Of a DNA stretch of 64,000 nt, positions 35,163 through 44,913 are shown piece by piece (positions within the stretch are counted from its first letter, which is position 1; every line of letters starts with the position of its first letter). The DNA is from Alistipes sp. (GTDB lineage Bacteria; Bacteroidota; Bacteroidia; Bacteroidales; Rikenellaceae): NCBI GenBank assembly GCA_022782405.1, contig JALFNK010000003.1:62001-126000 (forward strand). The letters are read 5' to 3'. The notes beneath the pieces were generated by a model. It had not been told where the DNA came from. It did no database searches and saw only the letters and a list, made by a program, of their open reading frames with translations. The translations under genes and the position numbers were made by a program.

Positions 35163-36577
35163 GATTCGCTCGGTTTATTTGCGACGGAAGCCTCCGCAGC
35201 GAGATGGCTCCGGAACTTCCGCAGTTGATGTGTCAGCATGAAGAAGGCCACGACAGTAGCCAGGAAATCCGAAACCGGCATGGCGCACCAGACGCCCCAG
35301 CTGCCGTCCCACGGAGTCGATACCTCGAAGAAGTGCGGCAGAAAGAGCAGTCCCGGAAGCAGGAAGAGCAACTGCCGCGTCAGCGACATGAAAATCGCCT
35401 TACCGGCCATGCCGATGCTTTGGAAGAAGTTGGTGGCAACCATCTGGAATCCGATGATCGGGAAACAGATGAAGACGATACGCATGCCTTCGACCGCCAG
35501 CCGGATCAACTCCTCATCGGTGGTGAACAACGACACGGCCACACGCGGAAAGAACTCGCCGACAATGAAACCCGCCGTGGTGACGGCCACGGCGCAGATG
35601 ATCGTCAGACGCAGCACCCGCAGCACGCGGTCGTACTGCCGGGCTCCGAAATTGTAGCCCGCAATGGGCTGCATGCCCTGGTTCACGCCCATGACGATCA
35701 TCACGAAGACGAAGGCCAGCCGGTTCACGATGCCGTAGGCGCCGATCATCAGGTCGCCGCCGTAGGTTTTCAGACCCTTGTTGATCAGGATCACGATGAA
35801 GCAGGCCGTGAGGTTCATCAGAAAGGGCGACATGCCGATGGCCAGGATGTCGCGGACGATCTTGCGCCGCAGACGGTAGATGCCGCGGCGGAAGTGGATC
35901 AGTTCGCTGCGGTCCGAAAGCAGGCGGAACTGCCAGATGAGCGAGACGATCTGCGCAAGAATCGTGGCGATGGCCGCCCCGCGGATGCCCCAGCCGAATC
36001 CGTAGATGAACAGCGGGTCGAGCACGGCATTGATGATCACCGTGTTGATCGTCGCGTACATCGCCTTGCGGGGATGCCCCGAGGCACGCAGGATGGAGTT
36101 CAGACCCAGGTACATGTGGGTGACGACATTGCCCGCAAGGATGACGGTCATGTATTCGCGGGCGTAGCCGATCGTCGCGTCGCTGGCCCCGAAGAAGTAG
36201 AGGATCGGATCCAGGAAGAGCTGGACCACGAACCCGAAGCCGATACCCAGGATCAGGTTGAGCATCACGACATTGCCCAACACCCGCTGTGCCGTGTCGT
36301 AATCACGTTGGCCGAGACGCATCGACACGAGCGTCGCGGCTCCCACGCCGACGAGCGAGCCGAATGCTGCGGCGAGGTTCATCAGCGGGAAGGTAAGCGC
36401 CAGTCCCGAGATGGCGAGCGGCCCCACACCGTGGCCGATAAAGATGCTGTCGACCATGTTGTAGAGCGAGGAGGCCGTCATGGCCACCACCGCCGGAACG
36501 GCATATTGCATAAGCAGCTTCCGGATGCGCTCCGTGCCGAGCTCCATGGCTGCCGATTTAAGTTGTGTTGCAGGCAT
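35159..36577 (-). CDS. MATE family multidrug/cation exporter
   Basis: This 472-residue inner-membrane protein has about 12 hydrophobic segments and the MATE duplication: SLYNMVDSIFIGHGVGPLAI in the N-half and a similar MGVNQGMQPIAGYNFGA in the C-half. MATE exporters use Na+ or H+ gradients to export drugs or metabolites. A Met ten codons downstream (MELGTERIRKLL) is a possible alternative start. It lies between a lipoprotein gene (14 bases) and the cytidylate kinase-like gene (four-base overlap). A second MATE gene (53712-55073) belongs to a different subfamily. Confidence 0.92.
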   Translation of the reverse strand: MPATQLKSAAMELGTERIRKLLMQYAVPAVVAMTASSLYNMVDSIFIGHGVGPLAISGLALTFPLMNLAAAFGSLVGVGAATLVSMRLGQRDYDTAQRVLGNVVMLNLILGIGFGFVVQLFLDPILYFFGASDATIGYAREYMTVILAGNVVTHMYLGLNSILRASGHPRKAMYATINTVIINAVLDPLFIYGFGWGIRGAAIATILAQIVSLIWQFRLLSDRSELIHFRRGIYRLRRKIVRDILAIGMSPFLMNLTACFIVILINKGLKTYGGDLMIGAYGIVNRLAFVFVMIVMGVNQGMQPIAGYNFGARQYDRVLRVLRLTIICAVAVTTAGFIVGEFFPRVAVSLFTTDEELIRLAVEGMRIVFICFPIIGFQMVATNFFQSIGMAGKAIFMSLTRQLLFLLPGLLFLPHFFEVSTPWDGSWGVWCAMPVSDFLATVVAFFMLTHQLRKFRSHLAAEASVANKPSES

Positions 36578-36591
36578 AAACGTTTATTTTT

Positions 36592-37104
36592 TTACCGCGG
36601 CACCGCACGGTCGAGCTTGTCGAACCACGTCCGGTAAAGCTCCGGGTCGGTGGATAGTCCCAACTCCTCGGTACTGAACGAGGAGGTATCGTTCGAGTAC
36701 CACTGGCGCGAGACATAGATGACAAGGTCCACCTCCGAGGTCAGCCCCGCCGGAGCGACCCGGAAACTCATCCGGCGGATCTCACCGGCAACCGGGATCA
36801 CCGAAGTCATCTCGAGCGGCAGCACCTGCCGGGCCACGACGATTCCCGAAGCCTTGTCCACGCTCTCGATCAGACACCCCTCCGAGAGAAGCAGATCGAC
36901 GAGCAGGGCATAGCTCTCCTCCGCACCGACCGTCATCGGATGCCGCGTCAGCTCGGCGATCCGCTGCGGATCGGGAGTTCCTTCGACGACCGATGTCCGC
37001 TCACGCACCTGCAGGGCCGTCATGGGCGAACACCCCGCCAGCCCCATTGCGGCGCACAATATGCCCAGACAGGCACATCTGCGGAAAAAAGCCGTTCGTT
37101 CCAT
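36592..37104 (-). CDS. Lipoprotein of unknown function
   Basis: I do not recognise the family. The 170-residue product has a lipoprotein signal (hydrophobic 8-24, lipobox LAGC, Cys25). A mixed alpha/beta domain follows, containing SGIVVARQVLPLEM and RRMSFRVAPAGLTSEVDLVI, which suggest an alternating strand pattern of a small beta-sheet fold. It is probably attached to the outer or inner membrane facing the periplasm. It is 12 bases downstream of cysS and 14 bases upstream of the MATE gene, so is co-transcribed with them. A role as partner of the MATE exporter is possible but unsupported. Confidence 0.75.
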   Translation of the reverse strand: MERTAFFRRCACLGILCAAMGLAGCSPMTALQVRERTSVVEGTPDPQRIAELTRHPMTVGAEESYALLVDLLLSEGCLIESVDKASGIVVARQVLPLEMTSVIPVAGEIRRMSFRVAPAGLTSEVDLVIYVSRQWYSNDTSSFSTEELGLSTDPELYRTWFDKLDRAVPR

Positions 37105-37116
37105 TCCCGTGCGCCG

Positions 37117-38592
37117 TTATTCCAGTTCCCAGTCCGAACCGTCCTTGCGGTCCTTGACCCGGATACCCGCCGCGGTCAGGCCGTCGCGAATCCGGTCCGA
37201 AGTCGTCCAGTCCTTCGCGGCCTTGGCCTGCTGGCGGATATCGAGCAGCATCTCGACCAGCGGCGTAACATAGTCGCGGCCCGCAGCGCTTCCCGCAGCC
37301 TTCTCGTCGCGCAGGCCGAGAATCTCGAAGGCATAGCGGTGCACCGTCTGCCGGAGCTGTTCGAGATCGGCGGCCGAGATCCGCTCCTTGCCGTCTGCGA
37401 TCTGGTTGATCGTACGCACCCAGTCGAAGAGCGCCGAGATGACCATCGGCGAATTCAGATCATCGTCCATCGCCGTGCGGCAACGCTCCTCGAGCTCCGC
37501 GGGATGCACCGTCGAGGTCTCCGACGGCTGCAGCCGGTCGAGCGTCTCGATACCCTTCATCAGGCGGTCGAGGCCCTTTTCGGCAGCCTGCAGCGCCTCG
37601 TTCGAAAAGTCGAGCGTCGAGCGGTAGTGCGCCTGCAGGACGAAGAAACGGATCGTCATCGGCGAATAGGCCTGTTCGAGCAGCTTGTGGCTGCCCGTGA
37701 AGAGCTCCTCGAGGGTGATGAAGTTGCCGAGCGACTTGCCCATCTTCTGGCCGTTGATCGTAATCATGTTGTTGTGCACCCAGAAGCGTGCCGAGTCATG
37801 GCCGAGGGCTGCCGTGGACTGCGCGATCTCGCACTCGTGGTGCGGGAACATCAGGTCCATGCCGCCGCCATGGATGTCGAAGCGCTCGCCGAGGTATTTG
37901 GTACTCATCGCCGAGCACTCCATGTGCCAGCCGGGGAATCCCTCGCCCCAGGGCGAGGGCCAGTGCATGATATGCTCGGGAGCCGCCTTCTTCCACAATG
38001 CGAAATCGTAGGAGTGACGCTTGTCCGACTGTCCGTCCAGTTCGCGCGTATTGGCCACGATATCCTCAAGGTTGCGGCCCGAAAGACGACCGTAGTGGTA
38101 TTTCCCGTTGTACTTCTCGACGTCGAAATAAACGGATCCGTTCGAAACATAGGCATAACCGTCCTCGAGGATCCGCTTCACGAACTCGATCTGTTCGATG
38201 ATGTGGCCCGAAGCATGGGGTTCGATCGAAGGCGTCTCGACGTTGAGCGCATCCATCGCACGATGGTAGCGCTCCGTATAATAGTGCGCCACCTCCATCG
38301 GTTCGAGCTGCTCGAGGCGCGCCTTCTTGGCGATCTTGTCCTCGCCCTCGTCGGCATCGTGTTCGAGGTGTCCCACGTCGGTGATGTTCCGCACATAACG
38401 CACCTTGTAGCCCGAGGCTTTCAGGTAACGGAACAGCAGGTCGAAGGTTACGGCCGGGCGGGCATGGCCCAGATGCGGATCGCCGTAAACGGTGGGTCCG
38501 CAGACATACATCCCGACGCGTCCCGGCGTCAGCGGCTCGAACTCCTCCTTGCGGCGGGTGAGCGTATTGTAAAGTACGAGTTTGGAATCCAT
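37117..38592 (-). CDS. cysS: Cysteinyl-tRNA synthetase
   Basis: CysS charges tRNA-Cys. The 491-residue class I enzyme has the HIGH-type motif [10 protein letters not shown], the zinc-binding Cys in [10 protein letters not shown], the zinc/substrate segment [10 protein letters not shown], the HHECEIAQS helix and the KMSKS-type loop [10 protein letters not shown]. The C-terminal anticodon-binding domain ends the protein. The start [11 protein letters not shown] is the family N-terminus; the upstream open frame has no family match. It is the first gene of a six-gene minus-strand operon. A TAACTTTA sequence at 38622-38629 is a weak promoter candidate. Confidence 0.96.
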   Translation of the reverse strand: MDSKLVLYNTLTRRKEEFEPLTPGRVGMYVCGPTVYGDPHLGHARPAVTFDLLFRYLKASGYKVRYVRNITDVGHLEHDADEGEDKIAKKARLEQLEPMEVAHYYTERYHRAMDALNVETPSIEPHASGHIIEQIEFVKRILEDGYAYVSNGSVYFDVEKYNGKYHYGRLSGRNLEDIVANTRELDGQSDKRHSYDFALWKKAAPEHIMHWPSPWGEGFPGWHMECSAMSTKYLGERFDIHGGGMDLMFPHHECEIAQSTAALGHDSARFWVHNNMITINGQKMGKSLGNFITLEELFTGSHKLLEQAYSPMTIRFFVLQAHYRSTLDFSNEALQAAEKGLDRLMKGIETLDRLQPSETSTVHPAELEERCRTAMDDDLNSPMVISALFDWVRTINQIADGKERISAADLEQLRQTVHRYAFEILGLRDEKAAGSAAGRDYVTPLVEMLLDIRQQAKAAKDWTTSDRIRDGLTAAGIRVKDRKDGSDWELE

Positions 38593-38734
38593 AATGCAAA
38601 CAAATATTCGTTTCGAACGGGTAAAGTTACGATTTTTTCGCCACACTCCGGCATGGTAGTCGCGAAAAAATCCCACGGACGGCGCACCGCGGCACAATAT
38701 GGATAATAGAATTGGAAATCGCACGTTAATTGCG

Positions 38735-38742
38735 TATCTTTG
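38735..38742 (+). promoter_or_regulatory. -7 element TATCTTTG of the DUF2723 gene
   Basis: An exact TAnnTTTG lies 28 bases upstream of the start codon. A weak ATTG at 38711-38714 is at the expected -33 distance. Confidence 0.65.
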
Positions 38743-38770
38743 CCCGAAAACCCGAGTATTTACGGATCAT

Positions 38771-41700
38771 ATGACATTTTTCAAACGCTGGAACAACATC
38801 ACGGGATGGGTGGTTTTCGCCATCGCCGCGGTAGTTTACCTCATGACGATGGAGCCCGTCTCGAGCCTCTGGGACTGCTCGGAATTCATCGCCACCTCCT
38901 ACAAACTCGAAGTGGGCCACCCGCCCGGAGCCCCGCTGTTCATGATGCTGGCACGTCTGGCTACCCTCTTCGCCTTCGGAAATCCCGACTATGTGGGTAT
39001 GGCCGTCAATGCGATGAACTCGCTGGCCAGCGCCTTCTGCATCCTCTTCCTCTTCTGGACGATCACCCATCTGGCGCGCCGCATGATGACCCGGCGCGGG
39101 GAAGAGCCCACACGCTCCCAGACCTGGGCCGCCCTGGGAGCAGGAGCCGTCGGCGCCCTGGCCTACACCTTCACCGACACATTCTGGTTCTCGGCCATCG
39201 AAGGAGAGGTCTACGCCCTCTCGTCGATGTTCACGGCTCTGGTCGTATGGCTCATGCTCAAGTGGGAGGAACAGGCCGACCAGCCCCACGCTTCGCGCTG
39301 GATCGTGCTGATCGCCTACCTGATGGGACTCTCGATCGGCGTGCACATCCTCAACCTGCTGACCATTCCCACGCTGGCCTTCATCTACTACTTCCGCACC
39401 ACGGAAAAGGTTACCTTCAAGGGCGTGGTCTACACGACGCTCATCGCCTGCGCGGCGCTGCTGTTCGTGAACAACATCATCATCCCTTACACAGTATGGA
39501 TCGGTGCCCAGATCGACACGCTCTTCGTCAATACGTTCGGACTGCCCGTCAATTCGGGCATGGTGGTCTTCGCCCTGGCGCTGATCATCGGCATGGGCTG
39601 GGCCGCATGGACCGCACACCGCAAGGGCCATGTCTTACTGAACATCCTACTGCTCTCGACGACGATGATCCTCGTGGGATTCTCCTCCTACGCCTCGATG
39701 ACCATCCGCGCCGTGGCCAACCCGCCGATGAACTCCAACAACCCGAACAACCCGCACGCCCTGCTGGCCGTGCTCAACCGCGACCAGTACGGCAGCCGTC
39801 CACTGCTCTACGGGCCCTACTATTCGGCGCCCCCCGAGTCGCTCGTGGAGAAGGAGGTAACCTATCTCGACGAGGACGGCCGCTACAAGACGATAAAGGT
39901 TCCTTCGCACTATACCCACGCGCCGGAATTCATGCACCTGTTTCCCCGCATGTGGGACTACAACAAGGGAGAGCAGGCCTACAAACAGTGGGGCGCCTAC
40001 CGCACGCGCATCGACGTGGCCCGGGACGAGAAAGGAGAGGTCATCCGCGACGAGCAGGGTCGCCCCGTACGTCAGGAGATCCTCGACTTCGGACGCAAAC
40101 GCGTCTACACCGATACCTCGGGCGACACGCGCACGGTGGTAGAGCCTACCTTCGCCGAAAACCTCTACTACTTCTTCAACTACCAGCTCTCGTACATGTA
40201 CTGGCGCTACTTCCTCTGGAATTTCGTGGGACGCCAGAGCGACATACAGCCTTCGCGCACGACGATCACCGACGGCAACTGGCTCTCGGGCATCCGGTGG
40301 ATCGACGAGAAGTATCTCGGGCCCCAGGACGGACTGCCGCGCGAGGTAGCCGAGAACAAGGGACGCAACACCTACTATTTCCTGCCCTTCCTGCTCGGTC
40401 TGGTCGGTCTGCTCTACCAGCTCAACCGCGACCCGCGCAACTTCTCGATCGTCATGTGGCTTTTCGTCATGACGGGTATCGCCCTGGTCTTCTACTTCAA
40501 CACCTCGCCGGGCGAACCGCGTGAACGCGACTACGTCTACGCCGGATCGTTCTACGCCTTCTCGATCTGGATCGGCTTCGGCGTGCTGGCCCTCCGCGAC
40601 CTCTTCGCACGCATAGCCCGCCGCGACAATACCGCCGTCGTGGCTGCCGCCACCGTGGTCGGAATGTGCGTTCCGGCAATCCTCGCGGCACAGAACTGGG
40701 ACGACCACGACCGCTCGGGACGCTACATGGCCCGCGACATCGGCTGGAACTACCTCCAGTCGACGCTGCCCAATTCGATCATCATCAACTACGGCGACAA
40801 CGACACCTTCCCGCTCTGGAACAACCAGGAGGTCTATGGCGTACGCCCCGATGTGCGGATCATGAACACCTCCTACCTCGGCGGCGAATGGTATATCGAC
40901 GAGATGAAGACCCGGGCCAATGAGGCCCCCGGCGTACCGTTCTCGCTGCCCAAGAGCAAGTACACCTACACGAACGACTTCGTGCCCATCGTCGAGAAGA
41001 TCAACTATGCGGCCGACATCCGCGAGGTGATCGACTTCGTCCGCGACGACAGCCCGCGCAGCAAACTTCAGTACTCGGACGGCACGATGACTGACTACAT
41101 CCCCTGCCGACGCATCGCCCTGCCGGTGAACAAGGAGAACGCCATCGCCTCGGGAATCGTCGCCGAGAAGGATCGCGCACAGATCGTCGATACGGTCTAC
41201 ATCAACCTCAAGGGATCGGCTCTGGCCAAGAACGAGCTGATGCTGCTCGACATGCTGGCCAATTTCGACTGGAAACGGCCCATCTACCTCACGCAGGTCT
41301 ATATCCTGCAGAACTTCGGGTTGCTCGACTACCTGCAGTTCGACGGCTATGCCTATCGGCTGGTTCCGATCCTCACTCCGGTGCAGAATGCCTACGAAAT
41401 CGGCCGCGTGGATCCCGATTACGCCGCACCGCTGCTGCGTGATACGTTCCGCTACGGAAATCTCGCCGACCCGGACATCTATTGCGACTATTTCATCCAA
41501 TACAACCTCGCGGCCTCGCACACCCGGGAATCCTTCGCCCGCGTCGCCAAGGAACTCATGCGCCAGGAGCGCGTCGAGGAGGGAGTCGAATTGCTCGACC
41601 TCGGTCTCGAACGGCTCCCGACCTCGCAGGTGCGCTTCACCGAAGCGAATACCTATCCCTTCCTCGAGGCATACTATGCGGCATCGGCCCTGGGTGTTCC

Positions 41701-41989
41701 GGAAGCCGCGGAGAAGGGCGACGCCCTGCTGCGCGAATATGCCCGGACGCTGATCGAATACATCGAATACTACCTCCGCTTCGAAGGCGCGCAAGGCGAC
41801 ATGGTCTCGGGAGAGCTCGACAACAAACTCGACGAACTGGGCAATGTCTATTACCTGGCCAGCTATGCCGGACGCCGCGATATCGTGGCCGAGCTCAACG
41901 ACTATTACCGTTCACTGGGCGTCGCGGAAGAGCACCTGCTCGACGCCGGCGCGCCGAGCGACTCGGTGGTGATCGCCCCCATTCAGTAA
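38771..41989 (+). CDS. DUF2723 polytopic membrane protein
   Basis: This 1073-residue protein is a Bacteroidetes DUF2723 member. The N-terminal half has ten or more membrane segments and the family loop SSLWDCSEFIATSYKLEVGH, which carries an acidic Asp/Glu pair typical of GT-C glycosyltransferases. The motif TSPGEPRERDYVYAGSFYAF follows mid-protein, and the C-terminal 350 residues are soluble. DUF2723 is related to animal TMEM260, an O-mannosyltransferase; transfer of a sugar to exported proteins is therefore a reasonable inference, not proof. The start after the -7 element gives a sensible membrane-inserted N-terminus. The gene is monocistronic, closed by the terminator at 42011-42056. Confidence 0.88.
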   Translation: MTFFKRWNNITGWVVFAIAAVVYLMTMEPVSSLWDCSEFIATSYKLEVGHPPGAPLFMMLARLATLFAFGNPDYVGMAVNAMNSLASAFCILFLFWTITHLARRMMTRRGEEPTRSQTWAALGAGAVGALAYTFTDTFWFSAIEGEVYALSSMFTALVVWLMLKWEEQADQPHASRWIVLIAYLMGLSIGVHILNLLTIPTLAFIYYFRTTEKVTFKGVVYTTLIACAALLFVNNIIIPYTVWIGAQIDTLFVNTFGLPVNSGMVVFALALIIGMGWAAWTAHRKGHVLLNILLLSTTMILVGFSSYASMTIRAVANPPMNSNNPNNPHALLAVLNRDQYGSRPLLYGPYYSAPPESLVEKEVTYLDEDGRYKTIKVPSHYTHAPEFMHLFPRMWDYNKGEQAYKQWGAYRTRIDVARDEKGEVIRDEQGRPVRQEILDFGRKRVYTDTSGDTRTVVEPTFAENLYYFFNYQLSYMYWRYFLWNFVGRQSDIQPSRTTITDGNWLSGIRWIDEKYLGPQDGLPREVAENKGRNTYYFLPFLLGLVGLLYQLNRDPRNFSIVMWLFVMTGIALVFYFNTSPGEPRERDYVYAGSFYAFSIWIGFGVLALRDLFARIARRDNTAVVAAATVVGMCVPAILAAQNWDDHDRSGRYMARDIGWNYLQSTLPNSIIINYGDNDTFPLWNNQEVYGVRPDVRIMNTSYLGGEWYIDEMKTRANEAPGVPFSLPKSKYTYTNDFVPIVEKINYAADIREVIDFVRDDSPRSKLQYSDGTMTDYIPCRRIALPVNKENAIASGIVAEKDRAQIVDTVYINLKGSALAKNELMLLDMLANFDWKRPIYLTQVYILQNFGLLDYLQFDGYAYRLVPILTPVQNAYEIGRVDPDYAAPLLRDTFRYGNLADPDIYCDYFIQYNLAASHTRESFARVAKELMRQERVEEGVELLDLGLERLPTSQVRFTEANTYPFLEAYYAASALGVPEAAEKGDALLREYARTLIEYIEYYLRFEGAQGDMVSGELDNKLDELGNVYYLASYAGRRDIVAELNDYYRSLGVAEEHLLDAGAPSDSVVIAPIQ

Positions 41990-42010
41990 CGGCGGCGCAC
42001 GCCCCGGAAC

Positions 42011-42056
42011 CCGCAAAAAAAGGATGTCCGATCTCTCGGACATCCTTTTTTTGCGG
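42011..42056. terminator. Bidirectional terminator, 21-bp perfect stem
   Basis: Bases 42011-42031 pair perfectly with 42036-42056 across a TCTC loop; seven A and seven T residues form the outer part of the stem, so it works in both directions between the convergent DUF2723 and acyl-CoA ligase genes. Confidence 0.92.
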
Positions 42057-42114
42057 AACTTATTGCCGGTCGGAAGCGGTCGCCACTCCGGTCCGGGAAG
42101 CATCCCCACGGATA

Positions 42115-43809
42115 TCAGCTCTTCGTGCCCGGTTTTGCATCGGAGGCTCCGGTCTCCGCATTCGCAACCGATCCGGACGCCTTGCCGCGTTTGTTGTAAA
42201 GGAACCGCTTGATCTTGTGCGTCGGGGTCTTGATGAAGTCCTCCTTCTCCTCGACCACCTCAGAAATACGCGAGAAGCGATTGACCTTGGCATTGACGAA
42301 ATCCAGAATCTCCTGTTTGAGCTGCTCGGTCTTCGCCTCCCAGGCCTCCTTCTGCGTCGCCCACTCCTCACGCCAGTCGTCGATCATCGCCTCGATCTCC
42401 TCGCGGTTGAAATGCACCAGAGCGATCAGACGCCCCTCCTGCTCCGTTACGATCGAGTCGGCAATGCAGACATGCGAGTTAAGTACGCTCTCGATATCTT
42501 CGGGATAGATGTTCTCACCCCCCGGGCCTACGATCATGTTTTTCAGACGGCCCTTGATGTAAAGCCAACCGTCCGAATCGAATTCTCCCAAATCACCCGT
42601 ACGGAACCATCCGTCGGCCGTAAAGGCCTCTTTCGTCGCCTCGGGGTTCTTGTAATAGCCCAGCATGACACTCGGCGTCAATGCCACGATCTCACCCTGG
42701 CGCGTCTCGGGATTTATATTCTCCAGACGCAGCTGTACGCCCGGAGCCTGAGGCCCCGTAGATCCGAGCCGCACCTGCGAGGGAGCGGCACCGGCCAGCA
42801 GGGGAGCCGTTTCCGTCAGTCCATAGCCGATCGCATAGGGGACGCGCGCTTCGAGCAGGAACTGTTCTGCTCCGCGGTCCAGTTTCGCACCGCCGATTCC
42901 GAGGAACCGCAAGCGGCGTCCAAAAAGCTTCATAAGCTTCTTGCCGGCAACGCGGTGCAGGTAACGACGCAGGAATCCCACCCGGTAGACCGCGCGCCAC
43001 ATGCCGTTGGAGTTGAACTTCGCAAGCACCTGATGGCGGTAGATCTTCTCGATGATCAGCGGCACGATGAGCATGACCGTAGGCCGCACGGTCCTTAAAG
43101 CGGGCATCAGAGCCGACGCCGTGGGCGGACGGTCCAGATAGACGACCCGGGCACCCATCGAGAAGGGATAGATCATGCCGATCGAACATTCATAGGTGTG
43201 CGAAAGAGGCAGAACCGACAAAAACACATCCTGTCCCCCGATCGGGAAGATAGCCGCCGACATATCGACCTGTGCACACAGGGCCTTGTGGGTCAGCATT
43301 ACGCCTTTGGGCTTCGAGGTCGTTCCCGACGTATAGATGATGACCGCCAGATCGTCCGGCGAAGGGATGCCCGTCGATCCGGCTGCACGGACCCGCTGGG
43401 AGATGATTCCCAGATTCTTGGTACGCACCACGACATTCAGCCGTTCGATCGTCTGTTTCGAAAGTTTCGTGAAGAGTTTGTCGGATACGAGCAAAGCCTT
43501 GGCCTCCGAATGCTCGATGATCATATCGAGTTCCTCGCCCGAAAAATCGGGAAGAATCGGTACGGCAATCATGCCCGCCGACGTTACGGCAAAATAGCAG
43601 ACTCCCCAGTTGGGCATGTTGCTGCTCAGGAGGGCCACCTTGTCGCCGGCCTGGAGACCGGCCCCGGTCAGGATCTCCTGCACCCGTTCGATCCGGCGGC
43701 CTACTTCGGCGTACGTCAGCTCATCGCCTTCGTACATGGAAAAAGCGATTCTCGATGCGAAGCGCTCCGTGCTGTTACGGACCAGTCCGTACAGAGTGTT
43801 GATCGTCAT
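42115..43809 (-). CDS. Long-chain acyl-CoA synthetase (AMP-forming)
   Basis: This 564-residue ANL-superfamily enzyme activates fatty acids with ATP and CoA. The AMP-binding P-loop IIYTSGTTSKPKGVMLTHKA, the YGLTETAPL motif and the hinge/adenosine-binding WFRTGDLGEFDSDGWLYIKG are complete, and a C-terminal Lys region (GPGGENIYPEDIE) follows. It is probably a peripheral membrane enzyme that recycles or incorporates exogenous fatty acids. It stands alone on the minus strand with its own tandem promoter elements. Substrate chain length is not evident; phylum relatives are annotated as long-chain ligases. Confidence 0.93.
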   Translation of the reverse strand: MTINTLYGLVRNSTERFASRIAFSMYEGDELTYAEVGRRIERVQEILTGAGLQAGDKVALLSSNMPNWGVCYFAVTSAGMIAVPILPDFSGEELDMIIEHSEAKALLVSDKLFTKLSKQTIERLNVVVRTKNLGIISQRVRAAGSTGIPSPDDLAVIIYTSGTTSKPKGVMLTHKALCAQVDMSAAIFPIGGQDVFLSVLPLSHTYECSIGMIYPFSMGARVVYLDRPPTASALMPALRTVRPTVMLIVPLIIEKIYRHQVLAKFNSNGMWRAVYRVGFLRRYLHRVAGKKLMKLFGRRLRFLGIGGAKLDRGAEQFLLEARVPYAIGYGLTETAPLLAGAAPSQVRLGSTGPQAPGVQLRLENINPETRQGEIVALTPSVMLGYYKNPEATKEAFTADGWFRTGDLGEFDSDGWLYIKGRLKNMIVGPGGENIYPEDIESVLNSHVCIADSIVTEQEGRLIALVHFNREEIEAMIDDWREEWATQKEAWEAKTEQLKQEILDFVNAKVNRFSRISEVVEEKEDFIKTPTHKIKRFLYNKRGKASGSVANAETGASDAKPGTKS

Positions 43810-43841
43810 GTCAAAATCGAATTAGCGTCATGTTTCACAAC

Positions 43842-43865
43842 GCAAATTTACGGAGCAAATTTACG
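43842..43865 (-). promoter_or_regulatory. Tandem -7 elements (two TAAATTTG) of the acyl-CoA ligase gene
   Basis: The 11-base repeat GCAAATTTACG occurs at 43842-43852 and 43855-43865. Each copy contains a minus-strand TAAATTTG (43843-43850 and 43856-43863), giving two possible -7 elements 13 bases apart. The nearer one is 33 bases from the start codon. Confidence 0.55.
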
Positions 43866-43885
43866 AATTTCCGGAGGAAAATCGT

Positions 43886-43893
43886 TACTTTTG
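43886..43893 (+). promoter_or_regulatory. queG -7 element TACTTTTG
   Basis: A consensus TAnnTTTG lies 15 bases upstream of the queG start, divergent from the acyl-CoA ligase promoter. Confidence 0.6.
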
Positions 43894-43908
43894 GACTAAA
43901 ATATCAGC

Positions 43909-44853
43909 ATGCTCGACCATCGGAACATCAAACGGCTCGCTGCGGAGGCGGGATTCGACCTCTGCGGAGTGGCGCCCTGCAGACACCTTGCGGCGAACGA
44001 GGCGCGGTTCCGCCGATGGATCGGGTCGGGATACCAGTCGTCGCTGGCCTATCTGGAGCGCCACACGGAAAAGCGCTTCGATCCGACGCAGCTGGTCGAG
44101 GGCGCCCGCACGGCAGTCGTCTGCGCCGCAGCCTACAAGAACCGCACAAGCGAAGGGTATCCCGCAACATGCCGTACAAAGATCGCCTCCTATGCCTGTA
44201 CGACGGACTACCACATCACCATACGCGGGATGCTCCGCGGCATGCTTCAGGCGCTGAAGGCGACCTGCCCGGGGCTCGAAGGCCGCGTCTTCGTCGATAC
44301 GGCGCCGCTGGCCGAAAAGCAGCTGGCCGTAGAGGCCGGGCTGGGGTGGATCGGGAGACAATCGCTGCTCATCACGCCGCAGTTCGGGAGTTTCGTGCTG
44401 CTGGGCGAGTTGATCCTCACCGAAGAGACCGATACATACGACCCGCCCTTCGAAGGGTTCCGGTGCGGCAGCTGCCGCGCTTGTATCGACCACTGCCCTA
44501 CGGGTGCCATACTCGAAGAGCGCATGATCGATACGGGGCGCTGCATCGCCTGCCATACGATCGAGCGGGAACCCGATACGACGGTCGATCTCGACGGATG
44601 GATCTTCGGCTGCGACGCCTGTCAGAGCTGCTGTCCCTACAACCGGCACGCGCCGCAGCACAGCAACCCGGCGTTCGACCCTCTTTTCGACCCGACGGAA
44701 CTCGACGCGGAGGCTTGGCGCACACTCGACGGCGCTCGATTCGAAGACCGCTTCGGAACCACCCCGCTGACACGGAGCGGACTGGAACGTATCCGCGGAA
44801 ACATCCGGAACAAACAGCGTCTCGGCCCGAAAGACAACACCCCGGGCCGATAA
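43909..44853 (+). CDS. queG: Epoxyqueuosine reductase
   Basis: QueG performs the last step of queuosine synthesis, reducing epoxyqueuosine at position 34 of tRNA with cobalamin and two [4Fe-4S] clusters. The 314-residue protein has the catalytic-Asp segment VDTAPLAEKQLAVEAGLGWI, the first cluster motif CGSCRACIDHCPTGAI and the second CxxC set in CIACHTIERE, then CDACQSCCPYN. The segment YACTTDYHITIRGML replaces the common YARGRDYH but keeps the key DYH. The enzyme is cytoplasmic. It is alone on this strand, with the terminator at 44858-44890 right after the stop. Confidence 0.93.
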   Translation: MLDHRNIKRLAAEAGFDLCGVAPCRHLAANEARFRRWIGSGYQSSLAYLERHTEKRFDPTQLVEGARTAVVCAAAYKNRTSEGYPATCRTKIASYACTTDYHITIRGMLRGMLQALKATCPGLEGRVFVDTAPLAEKQLAVEAGLGWIGRQSLLITPQFGSFVLLGELILTEETDTYDPPFEGFRCGSCRACIDHCPTGAILEERMIDTGRCIACHTIEREPDTTVDLDGWIFGCDACQSCCPYNRHAPQHSNPAFDPLFDPTELDAEAWRTLDGARFEDRFGTTPLTRSGLERIRGNIRNKQRLGPKDNTPGR

Positions 44854-44857
44854 TGAC

Positions 44858-44890
44858 GAAGCGGATCTTCCTTTCGGGAAGATCCGCTTC
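44858..44890. terminator. Bidirectional terminator between queG and the TPR gene
   Basis: A perfect 14-bp stem (44858-44871 with 44877-44890) and 5-base loop lie between two convergent stop codons. Confidence 0.8.
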
Positions 44891-44913
44891 ATGGTTTCAT
44901 CACGACAAATCGC

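Noticed and set aside
39647..41794. A 715-codon minus-strand frame opposite the DUF2723 gene
   Set aside because: Antisense shadow with low-complexity Val/Asp/Glu/Arg composition and no motif.
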